A stretch of DNA of 64,000 nucleotides from the NCBI RefSeq assembly GCF_000281895.1, contig NZ_CM001558.1:5832556-5896555 (forward strand), written 5' to 3'. The position numbers and the translations under genes were made by a program. This stretch comes from Pseudomonas fluorescens Q2-87. GTDB lineage: Bacteria; Pseudomonadota; Gammaproteobacteria; Pseudomonadales; Pseudomonadaceae. This document shows, piece by piece, positions 29,859-39,922 of the stretch; within the stretch, counting starts at the first letter, position 1; each line of letters starts with the position of its first letter. The notes beneath the pieces were generated by a model. The model saw only the letters and a program-made list of their open reading frames with translations, searched no databases and was not told the DNA's origin.

Positions 29859-31127
29859 TTAGCCGTTGAACACGTCATCCACGCTCTTGAGCGGGTAGTT
29901 CTTCGGATACGGCAGGGTCGCCACGCCGGTCTCAATCGCGGCCTTGGCCACGGCGTCGGAGATCAGGGTGATCAGGCGGGCGTCCATAGGCTTCGGAATG
30001 ATGTACTCACGACCGAATTCCAACTTGATGCCGCCGTAGGCGTCGCACACTTCCTGAGGCACCGGCAGCTTGGCCAGTTCGCGCAGGGCGTTGGCGGCCG
30101 CGACTTTCATTTCTTCGTTGATGCGCTTGGCGCGAACGTCCAGGGCACCGCGGAAGATGAATGGGAAGCCCAGTACGTTGTTGACCTGGTTCGGGTAGTC
30201 CGAACGGCCGGTGGCCATGATCACGTCGTTGCGAGTGGCGTGGGCCAGCTCCGGGGAGATTTCCGGATCCGGGTTGGAGCAGGCGAACACGATCGGGTTC
30301 GGCGCCATGCGCAGCAGGTTTTCCGCGCTCAGCAGGTTCGGGCCCGACAGGCCGACGAAGACATCGGCACCGTCCAGCGCGTCCGCCAGGGAGCGCTTAT
30401 CGGTCGCGTGGGCAAACACGGCCTTGTACTGGTTCAGGTCGTCACGGCCGGAGTGAATCACACCGGTACGGTCAACCATGAAGATGTTTTCGATCTTGGC
30501 ACCCATGCTCACCAGCAACTTCATGCACGAGATGGCGGCAGCACCGGCACCCAGGCAGACGATCTTGGCTTCTGGCAGGGTCTTGCCGGCGATTTCCAGG
30601 GCGTTGATCATGCCGGCTGCGGTCACGATGGCGGTGCCGTGCTGGTCATCGTGGAACACCGGGATGTCGCACTGTTCGATCAGGGCGCGCTCGATCTCAA
30701 AGCACTCAGGCGCCTTGATGTCTTCCAGATTGATGCCGCCGAAAGTGATGGAGATACGCTTGACGGTATCGATGAAGGCTTGCGGGCTTTCGGAGTCGAC
30801 TTCGATGTCGAAGACGTCGATGCCGGCGAAGCGCTTGAACAGCACGCCTTTACCTTCCATGACCGGCTTGGAAGCCAGTGGGCCGAGGTTACCCAGGCCG
30901 AGAATCGCGGTGCCATCGGAAATGACTGCAACCAGGTTGCCCTTGCCGGTGTATTTGTAGGCCAGCTCAGGATCGCGTGCGATTTCGCGGACTGGTTCGG
31001 CTACGCCGGGGCTGTAGGCCAGCGACAGATCGCGGGCAGTAGCGGTGGCCTTGGTGAGCTCGACACTCAGCTTCCCCGGACGAGGGTGAGCGTGATATTC
31101 GAGAGCGGCAGTTTTCAGATCAGACAT
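29859..31127 (-). CDS. maeB: Malic enzyme MaeB (oxaloacetate-decarboxylating)
   Basis: A 422-residue malic enzyme that turns malate into pyruvate and CO2, feeding gluconeogenesis or NADPH supply. The family motifs SLAYSPGVAEPVREIA, GLGNLGPLASKPVMEGKGVLFK, DQHGTAIV and GAGAAAISC (nucleotide site) are all present. It is the short form, without the phosphotransacetylase-like C-terminal half of E. coli MaeB (about 759 residues). Cofactor preference for NADP is inferred from the family. The upstream 180 bases hold TGCATGCA near 31270, otherwise nothing clear. Confidence 0.93.
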   Translation of the reverse strand: MSDLKTAALEYHAHPRPGKLSVELTKATATARDLSLAYSPGVAEPVREIARDPELAYKYTGKGNLVAVISDGTAILGLGNLGPLASKPVMEGKGVLFKRFAGIDVFDIEVDSESPQAFIDTVKRISITFGGINLEDIKAPECFEIERALIEQCDIPVFHDDQHGTAIVTAAGMINALEIAGKTLPEAKIVCLGAGAAAISCMKLLVSMGAKIENIFMVDRTGVIHSGRDDLNQYKAVFAHATDKRSLADALDGADVFVGLSGPNLLSAENLLRMAPNPIVFACSNPDPEISPELAHATRNDVIMATGRSDYPNQVNNVLGFPFIFRGALDVRAKRINEEMKVAAANALRELAKLPVPQEVCDAYGGIKLEFGREYIIPKPMDARLITLISDAVAKAAIETGVATLPYPKNYPLKSVDDVFNG

Positions 31128-31307
31128 GTGGGCATTCCGCTTTTACTGTGTTGGACAGACGGACCGCCGAGGATACGCGCCTCGCAAAGTCCCTACAAGA
31201 CTGACCAGTCACCGCTGTCAAGCGCCCTGCCCTACGACTTTGGACCAAGGGCCGCGAAACACAAGGGCTGCATGCATACAATCCAAACAAAAAATGTCTA
31301 CAATTTT

Positions 31308-32123
31308 TTATTCCTGCGCCAGACCCAACATGGTCGGGTCGGTCAACGGCAAGAGCCAGCGCGCCTGTCCTTGCTTGAGTCCGTCACGCCGCGAACGATC
31401 GATGACCCAGCCACGCGCCTCAATCCGCTTGCCCTTTAGCCCTTCAAGCGATGCCCTGTCAAAGCGACCCACCAGACCAGGGGCAATACGCAATACAACC
31501 GAATCCTGCAATTGGAGCCAAACGCCGCCGCGATTACGCCTGATTTCGCTCACCCGACCACTGAGCACGGCGAAGCCCGGCGCGTTGATTTGCCCTGCCT
31601 TGCGCACAGGCGAGCGCTTCCACAACCCCAGGCCCGCATCACGCGCCTGACGTTCGGCGGCGCGCTGGCAGGCCACCAAATCGACATTTGGCGCCACAGC
31701 CACATGAAAACCCAGGCCCTCGGCGAGCAATTGCGCTTCGACATTTTTACCGTCGGCGCCATAGACATGGGCCAGCGTGCGGCCGTAGCGATCCTTGCCT
31801 TCCTTGCCCACCAGCAAACCCACGCGCCCAGCACTGCCGGCGATCAGCGCTTCAAGGCGCCGGCGAGCCGCAACCGCGAAAGGTTCGTCGGAGCGCCCTT
31901 GTCGGCCCAGCTCGGGGCTGTTGAGGCCAATCATGCGCACGCTGCGGCCATCGGCCAGGCGCAGGGTATCGCCATCCACCACGCGCCTGACCGTCACCTG
32001 GGAAAGGTTCGCCGGCGCGGGACAAAAGGCCTGGGCTCCCGTGAGCCAAATCGCGGACACAAAAAAGGCGCCCGCAAGGGACGCCTTCTTTATCAGTCTG
32101 GAGCCGTCGAGACGAGCATCCAA
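31308..32123 (-). CDS. Thermonuclease-family (SNase-like) secreted protein
   Basis: A 271-residue protein with an N-terminal signal or anchor sequence (about 10-33, ASLAGAFFVSAIWLTGAQA). The staphylococcal-nuclease OB-fold runs about 40-165 with VVDGDTLRL, MIGLNSPELGRQG and KDRYGRTLAHVY, which keep the usual Asp, Arg and Glu positions. A second, OB-like C-terminal domain (about 180-260, GRVSEIRRNRGGVWLQL) follows. The start is TTG with GAGG nine bases before it; no ATG is available. It lies 11 bases after rpmE, so the two are probably cotranscribed. Export and nuclease activity are inferred. Confidence 0.85.
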   Translation of the reverse strand: MDARLDGSRLIKKASLAGAFFVSAIWLTGAQAFCPAPANLSQVTVRRVVDGDTLRLADGRSVRMIGLNSPELGRQGRSDEPFAVAARRRLEALIAGSAGRVGLLVGKEGKDRYGRTLAHVYGADGKNVEAQLLAEGLGFHVAVAPNVDLVACQRAAERQARDAGLGLWKRSPVRKAGQINAPGFAVLSGRVSEIRRNRGGVWLQLQDSVVLRIAPGLVGRFDRASLEGLKGKRIEARGWVIDRSRRDGLKQGQARWLLPLTDPTMLGLAQE

Positions 32124-32134
32124 AATGATTAGCC

Positions 32135-32359
32135 TCAGGCTTTTGGAGTAACTTTGCCGAAAGCACCGAAACGATCGGCGAACTTCTGAACGCGGCCGCC
32201 GGTATCCAGAGTCTTTTGCTTACCGGTGTAGAACGGGTGGCATTCGTTGCAAACGTCGATCGCCAGGGCTTTGCCGTAGGTCGAACGCGTTTCGAACTTG
32301 TTGCCGCAGCTGCAAGTCACGGCAATTACTGGGTAGTCCGGATGGATATCGGTTTTCAT
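32135..32359 (-). CDS. rpmE: 50S ribosomal protein L31
   Basis: A 74-residue ribosomal protein of the large subunit. [19 protein letters not shown] and [12 protein letters not shown] show the zinc-binding (C+) form, with Cys16, Cys18, Cys37 and Cys40. The protein ends [10 protein letters not shown]. Zinc-free paralogues usually respond to Zur; no such paralogue is in this window. Confidence 0.97.
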   Translation of the reverse strand: MKTDIHPDYPVIAVTCSCGNKFETRSTYGKALAIDVCNECHPFYTGKQKTLDTGGRVQKFADRFGAFGKVTPKA

Positions 32360-32512
32360 GCTGTTTTCCTCAGGCTAGCGTGCCGCCACCCAACACTATT
32401 GTTGAATACCGCACGTAATTAGGCCGCGGATTCTACCAGACATCGTCATTCGCGCAAGCTGTCGCTTATACCAACCGTCTGCTAGGCTCGCGCCCTCAAG
32501 CACCCGTCCTGC

Positions 32513-32600
32513 GTGGGAGCGGGCTTGCTCGCGAAGGCGGTCGGTCAGTTTGGGCTGATTGTGACTGTGCCGCCGTCTTCGCGAGCAAGCCCGCTCCCAC
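32513..32600. repeat. REP pair (class A, inverted)
   Basis: Facing copies of GTGGGAGCGGGCTTGCTCGC lie in the divergent rpmE-priA gap (32360-32648), which otherwise shows no gene. Confidence 0.9.
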
Positions 32601-32648
32601 GAGAATCGTGCCCAGCCTTAGAACGTGTCTGTTACCGAGATTCCCCGC

Positions 32649-34868
32649 GTGCCCAACGCCATCCTGCGCCTCGCCCTGCCATCGCCCCTGCGCCGCCTGT
32701 TCGACTACCGCGCCCCGGCCGGGATCCTGCGCGCCCAGTTGCAGCCAGGCATGCGCCTGCGGGTGCCATTTGGCCGGCGGGAGATGATCGGGATCCTGGT
32801 GGAAGTCACCGACCACAGCGAGGTGCCGGCCGACAAGCTCAAGCCGGCCCTGGCCCTGCTCGATGCCACGCCGCCGCTGCCGGCGTCGCTGTTCAAGCTC
32901 TGCCTGTGGACCTCCCAGTATTATCAGCACAGCCTCGGCGACACCTTGAGCTGGGCGCTGCCGGTGCTGCTGCGCCAGGGCGAACCGGCCGAGGCGCGCC
33001 AGGAGCGATTCTGGTCCGTGACCCCCGGGGCTTCGCTGGACGATCCGCGCATCGCCCGCGCTCCACGCCAGCGCGAAGCCCTGGCGACCCTGGCGCAGCA
33101 TCCCCACGGCGTTGCCCATCAACTGCTGAGCAAGCTGATGCTGAGCAAGGACAGCCTCGATCTCCTGCTGGCCAAGGAGCTGGTTCAGGTGGAGGTCCGC
33201 CGGCATGCCCCAGGCATTCGCCATGAACATTGGCTGGCCCAGCCGGAACTGCCACTCAATGCTGAACAGCGGGCCGCTTGCGAAGCCATTCGTGCCGGTT
33301 TCGACAGCTATCATGCGTTCCTGCTGGCGGGCGTCACCGGCAGCGGCAAGACCGAAGTTTATCTGCAACTCATCCGCCAGACCCTGGAAGCCGGCAAGCA
33401 GGCCCTGGTGCTGATTCCGGAAATCAACCTGGGCCCACAAACCCTGGCGCGCTTCGAACAGCGCTTCAACGCCCGGATTGCCCTGGTGCACTCGGCGGTC
33501 AACGACCGCGAACGCCTGGAAGCCTGGCTTGCCGCCCGGGACGGCGAGGCTGATATCATCATTGGCACTCGCTCGGCCCTGTTCACGCCGATGAAGAACC
33601 CCGGCCTGATCATCATCGACGAAGAACACGACGGTTCCTATAAACAGCAGGAAGGCCTGCGCTACCACGCCCGCGACCTGGCGCTGGTGCGCGCTCGCCA
33701 GGAAAACATCCCGATCGTGCTCGGCTCGGCCACGCCGTCCCTGGAAAGCCTGCACAACGCCTACACCGGGCGCTACGGCTTGCTGCGCCTGAACGAGCGG
33801 GCCGGCGGCGCCAAGCAGCCGCGGTTCCTGCGCCTGGATGTGAAAAGCCGCCCGCTGGACAGCGGTATTTCCGGGCCGATGCAGCAAGCCATCGGCCAGA
33901 CCCTGGCGGCCGGCCAGCAGGTCCTGGTGTTTCTCAATCGCCGAGGCTTCGCCCCGACCCTGCTGTGTCACGACTGCGGTTGGATGTCCGGCTGCGAGCG
34001 CTGCGACGCACGGATGACCGTGCACCAACGCCACGGCGAGCTGCGCTGCCACCATTGCGGCCACGCCGAACGGGTACCGAGGCATTGCCCGCAGTGCGGC
34101 AAAGTGGACTTGCGCCCGGTCGGTGCCGGTACTGAACGCGCCGAAGAGCGGCTGGGCATCCTGTTCCCGGATTACCCGGTGCTGCGGGTGGATCGCGACA
34201 GCACCTCGCGCAAGGACGCGATGAACCAGCTGTTCGCGACGATCCAGAAGGGCCAGCCGTGCATCCTTGTAGGCACGCAAATGCTCGCCAAGGGCCATCA
34301 CTTTCCCCGGGTCACGCTGGTGTCGATCCTGGATGCCGACGGCGGGCTGTTTTCCGGCGATTTCCGCGCCAGCGAGCGCATGGCGCAGTTGATCGTCCAG
34401 GTCGCGGGCCGCGCCGGACGGGCCGAGGAGCCGGGCAAGGTGATCATCCAGACACACCTGGCCGACCATCCGCTGCTGATACAGCTGACCGAGCAAGGCT
34501 ACTTCGCGTTTGCCGAACAGGCCTTGAGCGAGCGCCGCAGCGCCGGCCTGCCGCCGTTTGCCCACCTGGCATTGTTGCGCGCCGAAGCCCATAAACCCGG
34601 CCAGGCCGAGAGCTTCCTCGACGAAGCCTGCAGCGAGGCGGAGCGCTTGCTGGCCGAGCAGCACCTCACCGGCATCGAACTGCTCGGCCCGGTGCCCGCA
34701 CCAATGGAGCGGCGGGCCGGGCGTTACCGGGCGCAGCTTCTATTGCAGGCCAATGCCCGAGCGCCGTTGCATCGGCTGTTGAGTGCCTGGCTGCTGGTGC
34801 TGGAACAGATGCCCAGCGGGCGCGCAGTGCGCTGGTCGCTGGATGTGGATCCGGTGGATTTGTATTGA
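32649..34868 (+). CDS. priA: Primosomal replication restart helicase PriA
   Basis: A 739-residue superfamily 2 helicase that reloads the replisome at stalled forks. The N-terminal 3'-OH-binding domain (about 1-105) is followed by Walker A GVTGSGKTEVY near 224, the DEEH box in IIIDEEHDGSYKQQ, and helicase motifs. Eight zinc-binding cysteines fall in CHDCGWMSGCERC, CHHCG and CPQCG. The C-terminus has VAGRAGRAEEPG. I chose the GTG at 32649 (PNAILRLALPSPLRRLFDY), which matches the family N-terminus; an in-frame GTG at 32625 would add eight residues. Confidence 0.94.
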   Translation: MPNAILRLALPSPLRRLFDYRAPAGILRAQLQPGMRLRVPFGRREMIGILVEVTDHSEVPADKLKPALALLDATPPLPASLFKLCLWTSQYYQHSLGDTLSWALPVLLRQGEPAEARQERFWSVTPGASLDDPRIARAPRQREALATLAQHPHGVAHQLLSKLMLSKDSLDLLLAKELVQVEVRRHAPGIRHEHWLAQPELPLNAEQRAACEAIRAGFDSYHAFLLAGVTGSGKTEVYLQLIRQTLEAGKQALVLIPEINLGPQTLARFEQRFNARIALVHSAVNDRERLEAWLAARDGEADIIIGTRSALFTPMKNPGLIIIDEEHDGSYKQQEGLRYHARDLALVRARQENIPIVLGSATPSLESLHNAYTGRYGLLRLNERAGGAKQPRFLRLDVKSRPLDSGISGPMQQAIGQTLAAGQQVLVFLNRRGFAPTLLCHDCGWMSGCERCDARMTVHQRHGELRCHHCGHAERVPRHCPQCGKVDLRPVGAGTERAEERLGILFPDYPVLRVDRDSTSRKDAMNQLFATIQKGQPCILVGTQMLAKGHHFPRVTLVSILDADGGLFSGDFRASERMAQLIVQVAGRAGRAEEPGKVIIQTHLADHPLLIQLTEQGYFAFAEQALSERRSAGLPPFAHLALLRAEAHKPGQAESFLDEACSEAERLLAEQHLTGIELLGPVPAPMERRAGRYRAQLLLQANARAPLHRLLSAWLLVLEQMPSGRAVRWSLDVDPVDLY

Positions 34869-34903
34869 TTTGGCGCTGCTCATATAGCCGCTACCGATAC
34901 CCT

Positions 34904-34994
34904 TGTGGGAGCGGGCTTGCCCGCGAATGCGATGGAACCATCAATACGTGTGTCGACTGACACGCCGCTTTCGCGAGCAAGCCCGCCCCCACAG
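34904..34994. repeat. REP pair (class A, inverted)
   Basis: Two facing class A elements, the second slightly degenerate (CCCGCCCCCACA), lie between priA and argS. Confidence 0.88.
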
Positions 34995-35133
34995 GGAATT
35001 GAAAAGCATTCTGCAACATTAAGACTCCAACCGACCCGCTACAGTTGGCAAGCTCGTCTGGGCCACGGATAATGCCCAGTTTTTCCACCAGCGCATCGAA
35101 GCGCCGCCGCGCCTGCGGTTGAAAGAGATGACC

Positions 35134-36870
35134 ATGAAAGACACCATTCGCCAGCTCATCCAGCAAGCCATCGCCCAACTCGTCACCGAAGGTGTGCTGC
35201 CAGAAGGCCTGTCGCCGGCGATTCAGGTCGAAAACACCCGCGACAAGACCCACGGCGACTTCGCCAGCAACATCGCGATGATGCTCGCCAAACCGGCCGG
35301 CATGAAACCGCGGGACCTGGCGGAAAAAATCATCGCCGCCCTGCCCGCCGACGAAAACGTCAGCAAGGCTGACATTGCCGGCCCTGGTTTCATCAACTTC
35401 TTCCAGAACACCCAGGCCCTGGCCTCGCGCCTGGACGCAGCCCTGGCCGATGAACGCATCGGCGTGCGCAAGGCCGGTCCGTTACAACGCACCGTGGTCG
35501 ACCTTTCGGCGCCCAACCTCGCCAAGGAAATGCACGTCGGCCATTTGCGCTCGACCATCATTGGCGACGGCGTGGCCCGGGTACTCGAGTTTCTCGGCGA
35601 CACCGTAATCCGCCAGAACCACGTCGGCGACTGGGGCACCCAGTTCGGCATGCTGATGGCCTATCTGCAGGAAAACCCGATCACCAGCGACGAGCTGTCG
35701 GACCTGGAGAACTTCTACCGCGCCGCCAAGCAGCGCTTCGATGAGTCGCCCGAGTTCGCCGACCGCGCCCGTGGCCTGGTGGTCAAGCTGCAGGCCGGCG
35801 ATGCCGAGTGCCTGGCGTTGTGGACCAAATTCAAGGACATCTCCCTGTCCCATTGCCAGAAAATCTATGAACTGCTGAACGTCAAGCTGACCATGGCTGA
35901 CGTGATGGGTGAGAGCGCCTACAACGATGACTTGGTCAACGTGGTCAACGACCTCAAGGCCAAGGGCATGCTGGTGGAGAGCAACGGCGCCCAGTGCGTG
36001 TTCCTCGATCAGTTCAAGACCGCCGATGGCGAGCCGCTGCCAGTGATCATCGTCAAGGCCGACGGCGGCTACCTCTACGCCACCACCGACCTGGCGGCCG
36101 TGCGCTACCGCAACGGCGTGCTCAAGGCCGATCGAGTGCTGTATTTCGTCGACCAGCGTCAGGCCCTGCATTTCCAGCAAGTGTTCGAAGTGGCGCGCCT
36201 GGCCGGTTTCGTGACCCATCCGATGGAGATGGAGCACATGGGCTTCGGCACCATGAACGGCGCCGACGGCCGCCCGTTCAAGACCCGCGACGGCGGCACG
36301 GTGAAGCTGATCGACCTGCTGACCGAAGCCCAGGACCGCGCCTATACCCTGGTCAAGGGCAAGAACCCGGACCTGGCCGAAGACGAATTGCGCAAGATCG
36401 CCAAGGTGGTGGGCATCGACGCGGTGAAATACGCCGACCTGTCCAAGCACCGCACCAGCGACTACAGCTTCAACTTCGACCTGATGCTCAATTTCGAAGG
36501 CAACACCGCGCCGTACCTGCTGTACGCCTACACCCGCGTAGCCGGGGTGTTCCGCAAGCTCGGCAAGCGCTTCGACGAAGTGGACGGCCAGATCGTGCTT
36601 GAGGCGGCCCACGAGCAGGAGCTGGCGGCGAAACTGGCGCAGTTTGGCGAAGTGCTGAACAACGTCGCCGACAAAGGCACCCCGCACACCTTGTGCGCTT
36701 ACCTGTACGATGTCGCCGGCCTGTTCTCCAGCTTCTATGAGAACTGCCCGATCCTCAGCGCCGATACCCCAGCGCAAATACAGAGCCGCCTGCGCCTCGC
36801 CGCGCTGACCGGGCGTACGCTCAAGCAAGGCCTGGAATTGCTGGGCCTGGAAACCCTGGAGCGCATGTAA
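35134..36870 (+). CDS. argS: Arginyl-tRNA synthetase ArgS
   Basis: A 578-residue class I aminoacyl-tRNA synthetase. An N-terminal Add-1 domain (about 1-90) is followed by the HIGH-type signature [17 protein letters not shown]. The catalytic fold includes [13 protein letters not shown]. The C-terminal DALR anticodon-binding domain has [19 protein letters not shown]. The start is the ATG at 35134 with AAAGAGA upstream; an in-frame TTG at 35119 is unlikely. The next gene begins one base after the stop. Confidence 0.97.
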   Translation: MKDTIRQLIQQAIAQLVTEGVLPEGLSPAIQVENTRDKTHGDFASNIAMMLAKPAGMKPRDLAEKIIAALPADENVSKADIAGPGFINFFQNTQALASRLDAALADERIGVRKAGPLQRTVVDLSAPNLAKEMHVGHLRSTIIGDGVARVLEFLGDTVIRQNHVGDWGTQFGMLMAYLQENPITSDELSDLENFYRAAKQRFDESPEFADRARGLVVKLQAGDAECLALWTKFKDISLSHCQKIYELLNVKLTMADVMGESAYNDDLVNVVNDLKAKGMLVESNGAQCVFLDQFKTADGEPLPVIIVKADGGYLYATTDLAAVRYRNGVLKADRVLYFVDQRQALHFQQVFEVARLAGFVTHPMEMEHMGFGTMNGADGRPFKTRDGGTVKLIDLLTEAQDRAYTLVKGKNPDLAEDELRKIAKVVGIDAVKYADLSKHRTSDYSFNFDLMLNFEGNTAPYLLYAYTRVAGVFRKLGKRFDEVDGQIVLEAAHEQELAAKLAQFGEVLNNVADKGTPHTLCAYLYDVAGLFSSFYENCPILSADTPAQIQSRLRLAALTGRTLKQGLELLGLETLERM

Positions 36871-36871
36871 G

Positions 36872-37567
36872 TTGGCCGCCAAGAAAAAACCTGCACCCAA
36901 ACGCGGCGCCAGTCGTTACCAGGCCCCGGCCAAGAAGCCGATTCCGGGCTGGTTGTGGATGGCCATCGGCCTGACCGTCGGCGCATTCATTGTGTTCCTG
37001 ATGAAGCTCGACCCGGGCCAGGGCGATGACGTCAAGCGTGTCCGGCAAGAGCAACAGAAAGCCACGCGCATCGCCGAGGCGAACAAGACTCCGCCGAGCC
37101 CGACGCAACCGGTGAAGCCGAAGTACGACTTCTATACCTTGCTGCCGGAATCGGAAGTCATCGTGCCACCCGATGCGGTGCCGGAAAAAACCCTGCCGAC
37201 CCCGCAAGTGCCCACCACGCCGGTGACGCCAGCCGAAGCGGCAAAAATCGACACCGCCCGCGCCCAGGCGGCGCTGGCCGGCATCACGCCGCCACCGGCT
37301 CCGCCAGTTCAGAAAGCCGCGCCGGTGACCAAGTTCTTCTTGCAGGCCGGCTCGTTCCGCAAGGAAGCTGATGCCGACAAGGTCCGGGCGCAGATCATTC
37401 TGCTGGGCCAGTCGGTGTCGGTGGAGTCAGGGACCGTGAAGGACGAAACCTGGTATCGGGTATTGGTGGGGCCGTTCAGTAACCGCGAGGAGCTGACCAA
37501 GGCCCAGAAACAACTGGCCGGCAGCGGCTTCAGCAACCTGTTGTTACAACAACGCCAGAGCCGCTGA
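36872..37567 (+). CDS. SPOR domain protein, FtsN-like
   Basis: A 231-residue bitopic protein. A lysine-rich cytoplasmic start (AAKKKPAPKRGASRYQAPAK) precedes one membrane segment (about 26-43, WLWMAIGLTVGAFIVFLM). A proline-rich periplasmic linker follows. A C-terminal SPOR domain (about 150-225, FFLQAGSFRKEADADKVRAQ and YRVLVGPFSNREELTKAQ) binds septal peptidoglycan. The topology matches FtsN, a late division protein, though the short activation motif could not be identified. The start codon is TTG, one base after the argS stop, so expression is probably coupled and modest. Confidence 0.88.
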   Translation: MAAKKKPAPKRGASRYQAPAKKPIPGWLWMAIGLTVGAFIVFLMKLDPGQGDDVKRVRQEQQKATRIAEANKTPPSPTQPVKPKYDFYTLLPESEVIVPPDAVPEKTLPTPQVPTTPVTPAEAAKIDTARAQAALAGITPPPAPPVQKAAPVTKFFLQAGSFRKEADADKVRAQIILLGQSVSVESGTVKDETWYRVLVGPFSNREELTKAQKQLAGSGFSNLLLQQRQSR

Positions 37568-37600
37568 TTTCGCCAAGGACACCTGTGGCTGTGGGCTTTT

Positions 37601-37692
37601 GTGGCGAGGGAGCTTGCTCCCGCTGGGCTGCGCAGCAGCCCCAAAAGCTTGGGACCGCTACGCGCTCCAGCGGGAGCAAGCTCCCTCGCCAC
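37601..37692. repeat. REP pair (class B, inverted)
   Basis: Facing GTGGCGAGGGAGCTTGCTCC elements with a 50-base centre lie between the SPOR gene and the hslV promoter. Confidence 0.9.
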
Positions 37693-37762
37693 AGTGAATG
37701 CCTTTGCCACAAACTTGATCGACAACCCCGGGGCACCACTCGTCCCCTCTCCCACCCGGCAG

Positions 37763-37789
37763 TTGAAAAACCCCACGCCACCCCCATAT
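37763..37789 (+). promoter_or_regulatory. Sigma32 heat-shock promoter of hslVU
   Basis: TTGAAA at 37763-37768 and CCCCATAT at 37782-37789 are separated by 13 bases. Both match the heat-shock consensus (CTTGAAA, CCCCATNT) almost perfectly, 46 bases before the hslV start. Confidence 0.85.
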
Positions 37790-37834
37790 GAGTTCCATCC
37801 GGGCATTTTCGCCCCGCTGCGTGGAGACTCTCCC

Positions 37835-38365
37835 TTGACCACCATCGTTTCAGTCCGCCGTCATGGCAAAGTCGTCATGGGCGGCGACGGCCAGGTTTCA
37901 CTGGGCAACACCGTGATGAAAGGCAACGCGAAAAAAGTCCGTCGCCTGTACCACGGCCAGGTCATCGCCGGTTTCGCCGGGGCCACTGCCGACGCCTTCA
38001 CCCTGTTCGAGCGTTTCGAAGGCCAGCTGGAAAAACACCAGGGTCACTTGGTCCGCGCCGCCGTTGAGCTGGCCAAGGAATGGCGCACCGATCGTTCATT
38101 GAGCCGCCTCGAAGCCATGCTCGCGGTCGCCAACAAGGACGCCTCCCTGATCATCACTGGCAACGGTGATGTCGTCGAGCCAGAAGACGGCCTGATCGCC
38201 ATGGGTTCCGGCGGTGCCTACGCCCAGGCTGCGGCCAGCGCCCTGTTGAAAAAGACTGACCTGTCGGCCCGCGAAATCGTCGAGACAGCCTTGGGCATTG
38301 CCGGCGACATCTGCGTCTTCACCAACCACACCCAGACCATTGAGGAGCAGGATCTCGCGGAGTAA
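37835..38365 (+). CDS. hslV: ATP-dependent protease peptidase subunit HslV (ClpQ)
   Basis: A 176-residue threonine protease that forms a double hexamer capped by HslU. After removal of the initiator, Thr1 ([18 protein letters not shown]) is the nucleophile. [16 protein letters not shown] and [14 protein letters not shown] are family signatures. The start is TTG at 37835 with GGAG nine bases before it. Longer upstream readings run through the REP pair and are not real. It is transcribed from the heat-shock promoter and is followed by hslU after 50 bases. Confidence 0.96.
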   Translation: MTTIVSVRRHGKVVMGGDGQVSLGNTVMKGNAKKVRRLYHGQVIAGFAGATADAFTLFERFEGQLEKHQGHLVRAAVELAKEWRTDRSLSRLEAMLAVANKDASLIITGNGDVVEPEDGLIAMGSGGAYAQAAASALLKKTDLSAREIVETALGIAGDICVFTNHTQTIEEQDLAE

Positions 38366-38415
38366 GCCGGCCACCTGCGCCACGGCTCATTCCCGCTCGA
38401 GAACCGCCAATTATT

Positions 38416-39753
38416 ATGTCCATGACTCCCCGCGAAATCGTCCACGAACTCAACCGTCATATCATCGGCCAGGACGATGCCAAGCGCGCCGTCGCCATTG
38501 CCCTGCGTAATCGCTGGCGCCGGATGCAGCTGCCTGAAGAGCTGCGCGTCGAAGTGACGCCCAAGAACATCCTGATGATCGGCCCGACCGGTGTCGGTAA
38601 AACCGAGATCGCCCGTCGCCTGGCCAAGCTCGCCAATGCGCCGTTCATCAAGGTCGAAGCCACCAAGTTCACCGAAGTTGGCTACGTCGGTCGCGACGTC
38701 GAGTCGATCATTCGTGACTTGGCCGATGCCGCCATCAAACTGCTGCGCGAGCAGGAAATCACCAAAGTCCGTCATCGTGCAGAAGACGCCGCCGAGGAAC
38801 GCATCCTCGACGCCCTGCTGCCGCCGGCGCGCATGGGCTTCAACGCCGACGCCGCCGCGACGCAGGATTCCAACACTCGCCAGCTGTTCCGCAAGCGCCT
38901 GCGTGAAGGTCAGCTGGACGACAAGGAAATCGAGATCGAAGTGACCGAGATGGCCGGCGTCGACATTTCCGCGCCGCCGGGCATGGAGGAGATGACCAAT
39001 CAGTTGCAGAGCCTGTTCGCCAACATGGGCAAGGGCAAGAAAAAAAGCCGCAAGCTCAAGGTCAAGGAAGCGCTGAAACTGGTGCGCGATGAAGAAGCCA
39101 GCCGCCTGGTCAACGAAGAAGAATTGAAGGCCAAGGCCCTGGAAGCGGTCGAGCAGCATGGCATCGTGTTCATCGATGAAATCGACAAGGTCGCCAAGCG
39201 CGGCAATGTCGGCGGCGCCGACGTGTCCCGCGAAGGCGTGCAACGCGACCTGCTGCCGCTGATCGAAGGCTGCACGGTCAACACCAAGCTGGGCATGGTC
39301 AAGACCGACCATATCCTGTTCATCGCCTCCGGCGCGTTCCACCTGAGCAAGCCAAGCGACCTGGTGCCGGAACTGCAAGGCCGCCTGCCGATCCGTGTCG
39401 AGCTCAAGGCCCTGACGCCGGAAGACTTCGAACGCATCCTGAGCGAACCCCATGCGTCGCTGACCGAACAGTACTGCGCACTGCTCAAGACCGAAGGCCT
39501 GAACATCGAGTTCACGCCAGAAGGCATCAAGCGCGTGGCGCAGATTGCCTGGCAGGTCAACGAGAAGACCGAAAACATCGGTGCCCGTCGTCTGCACACG
39601 CTGCTCGAACGCCTGCTTGAGGAAGTGTCGTTCAGCGCCGGCGACCTGGCCAGCGCCCACGACGAAGCGCCGATCCGCATCGACGCCGAGTACGTCAACA
39701 GCCACCTGGGTGAGTTGGCGCAGAACGAGGACCTGTCGCGCTATATCCTGTAA
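38416..39753 (+). CDS. hslU: HslU (ClpY) unfoldase ATPase
   Basis: A 445-residue AAA+ ATPase that unfolds substrates for HslV. It opens [21 protein letters not shown]. Walker A GPTGVGKT spans 56-63, the GYVG pore loop follows near 90, and the I-domain lies about 110-230. Walker B is IVFIDEIDK. The C-terminal tail LSRYIL is the docking peptide that inserts into HslV. All motifs are complete. Confidence 0.97.
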   Translation: MSMTPREIVHELNRHIIGQDDAKRAVAIALRNRWRRMQLPEELRVEVTPKNILMIGPTGVGKTEIARRLAKLANAPFIKVEATKFTEVGYVGRDVESIIRDLADAAIKLLREQEITKVRHRAEDAAEERILDALLPPARMGFNADAAATQDSNTRQLFRKRLREGQLDDKEIEIEVTEMAGVDISAPPGMEEMTNQLQSLFANMGKGKKKSRKLKVKEALKLVRDEEASRLVNEEELKAKALEAVEQHGIVFIDEIDKVAKRGNVGGADVSREGVQRDLLPLIEGCTVNTKLGMVKTDHILFIASGAFHLSKPSDLVPELQGRLPIRVELKALTPEDFERILSEPHASLTEQYCALLKTEGLNIEFTPEGIKRVAQIAWQVNEKTENIGARRLHTLLERLLEEVSFSAGDLASAHDEAPIRIDAEYVNSHLGELAQNEDLSRYIL

Positions 39754-39779
39754 CCCAGCATTACAGGCGAACGCGGACC

Positions 39780-39868
39780 TGTGGGAGCGGGCTTGCTCGC
39801 GAATGCGATGTATCAGTCAATATTGCAGTGACTGACACGCCGCATTCGCGAGCAAGCCCGCTCCCACA
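39780..39868. repeat. REP pair (class A, inverted)
   Basis: Two facing TGTGGGAGCGGGCTTGCTCG elements about 40 bases apart follow hslU. Confidence 0.9.
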
Positions 39869-39922
39869 TCTGTCGGTGTCGTTTAATAGATCAAGGCTCC
39901 CTTCATATACGGATCCAAAGCC

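Noticed and set aside
31255-31300. Operator-like TGCATGCA and GATTGTATGC upstream of maeB
   Set aside because: Too short and imperfect to assign to a regulator; kept only as a remark.
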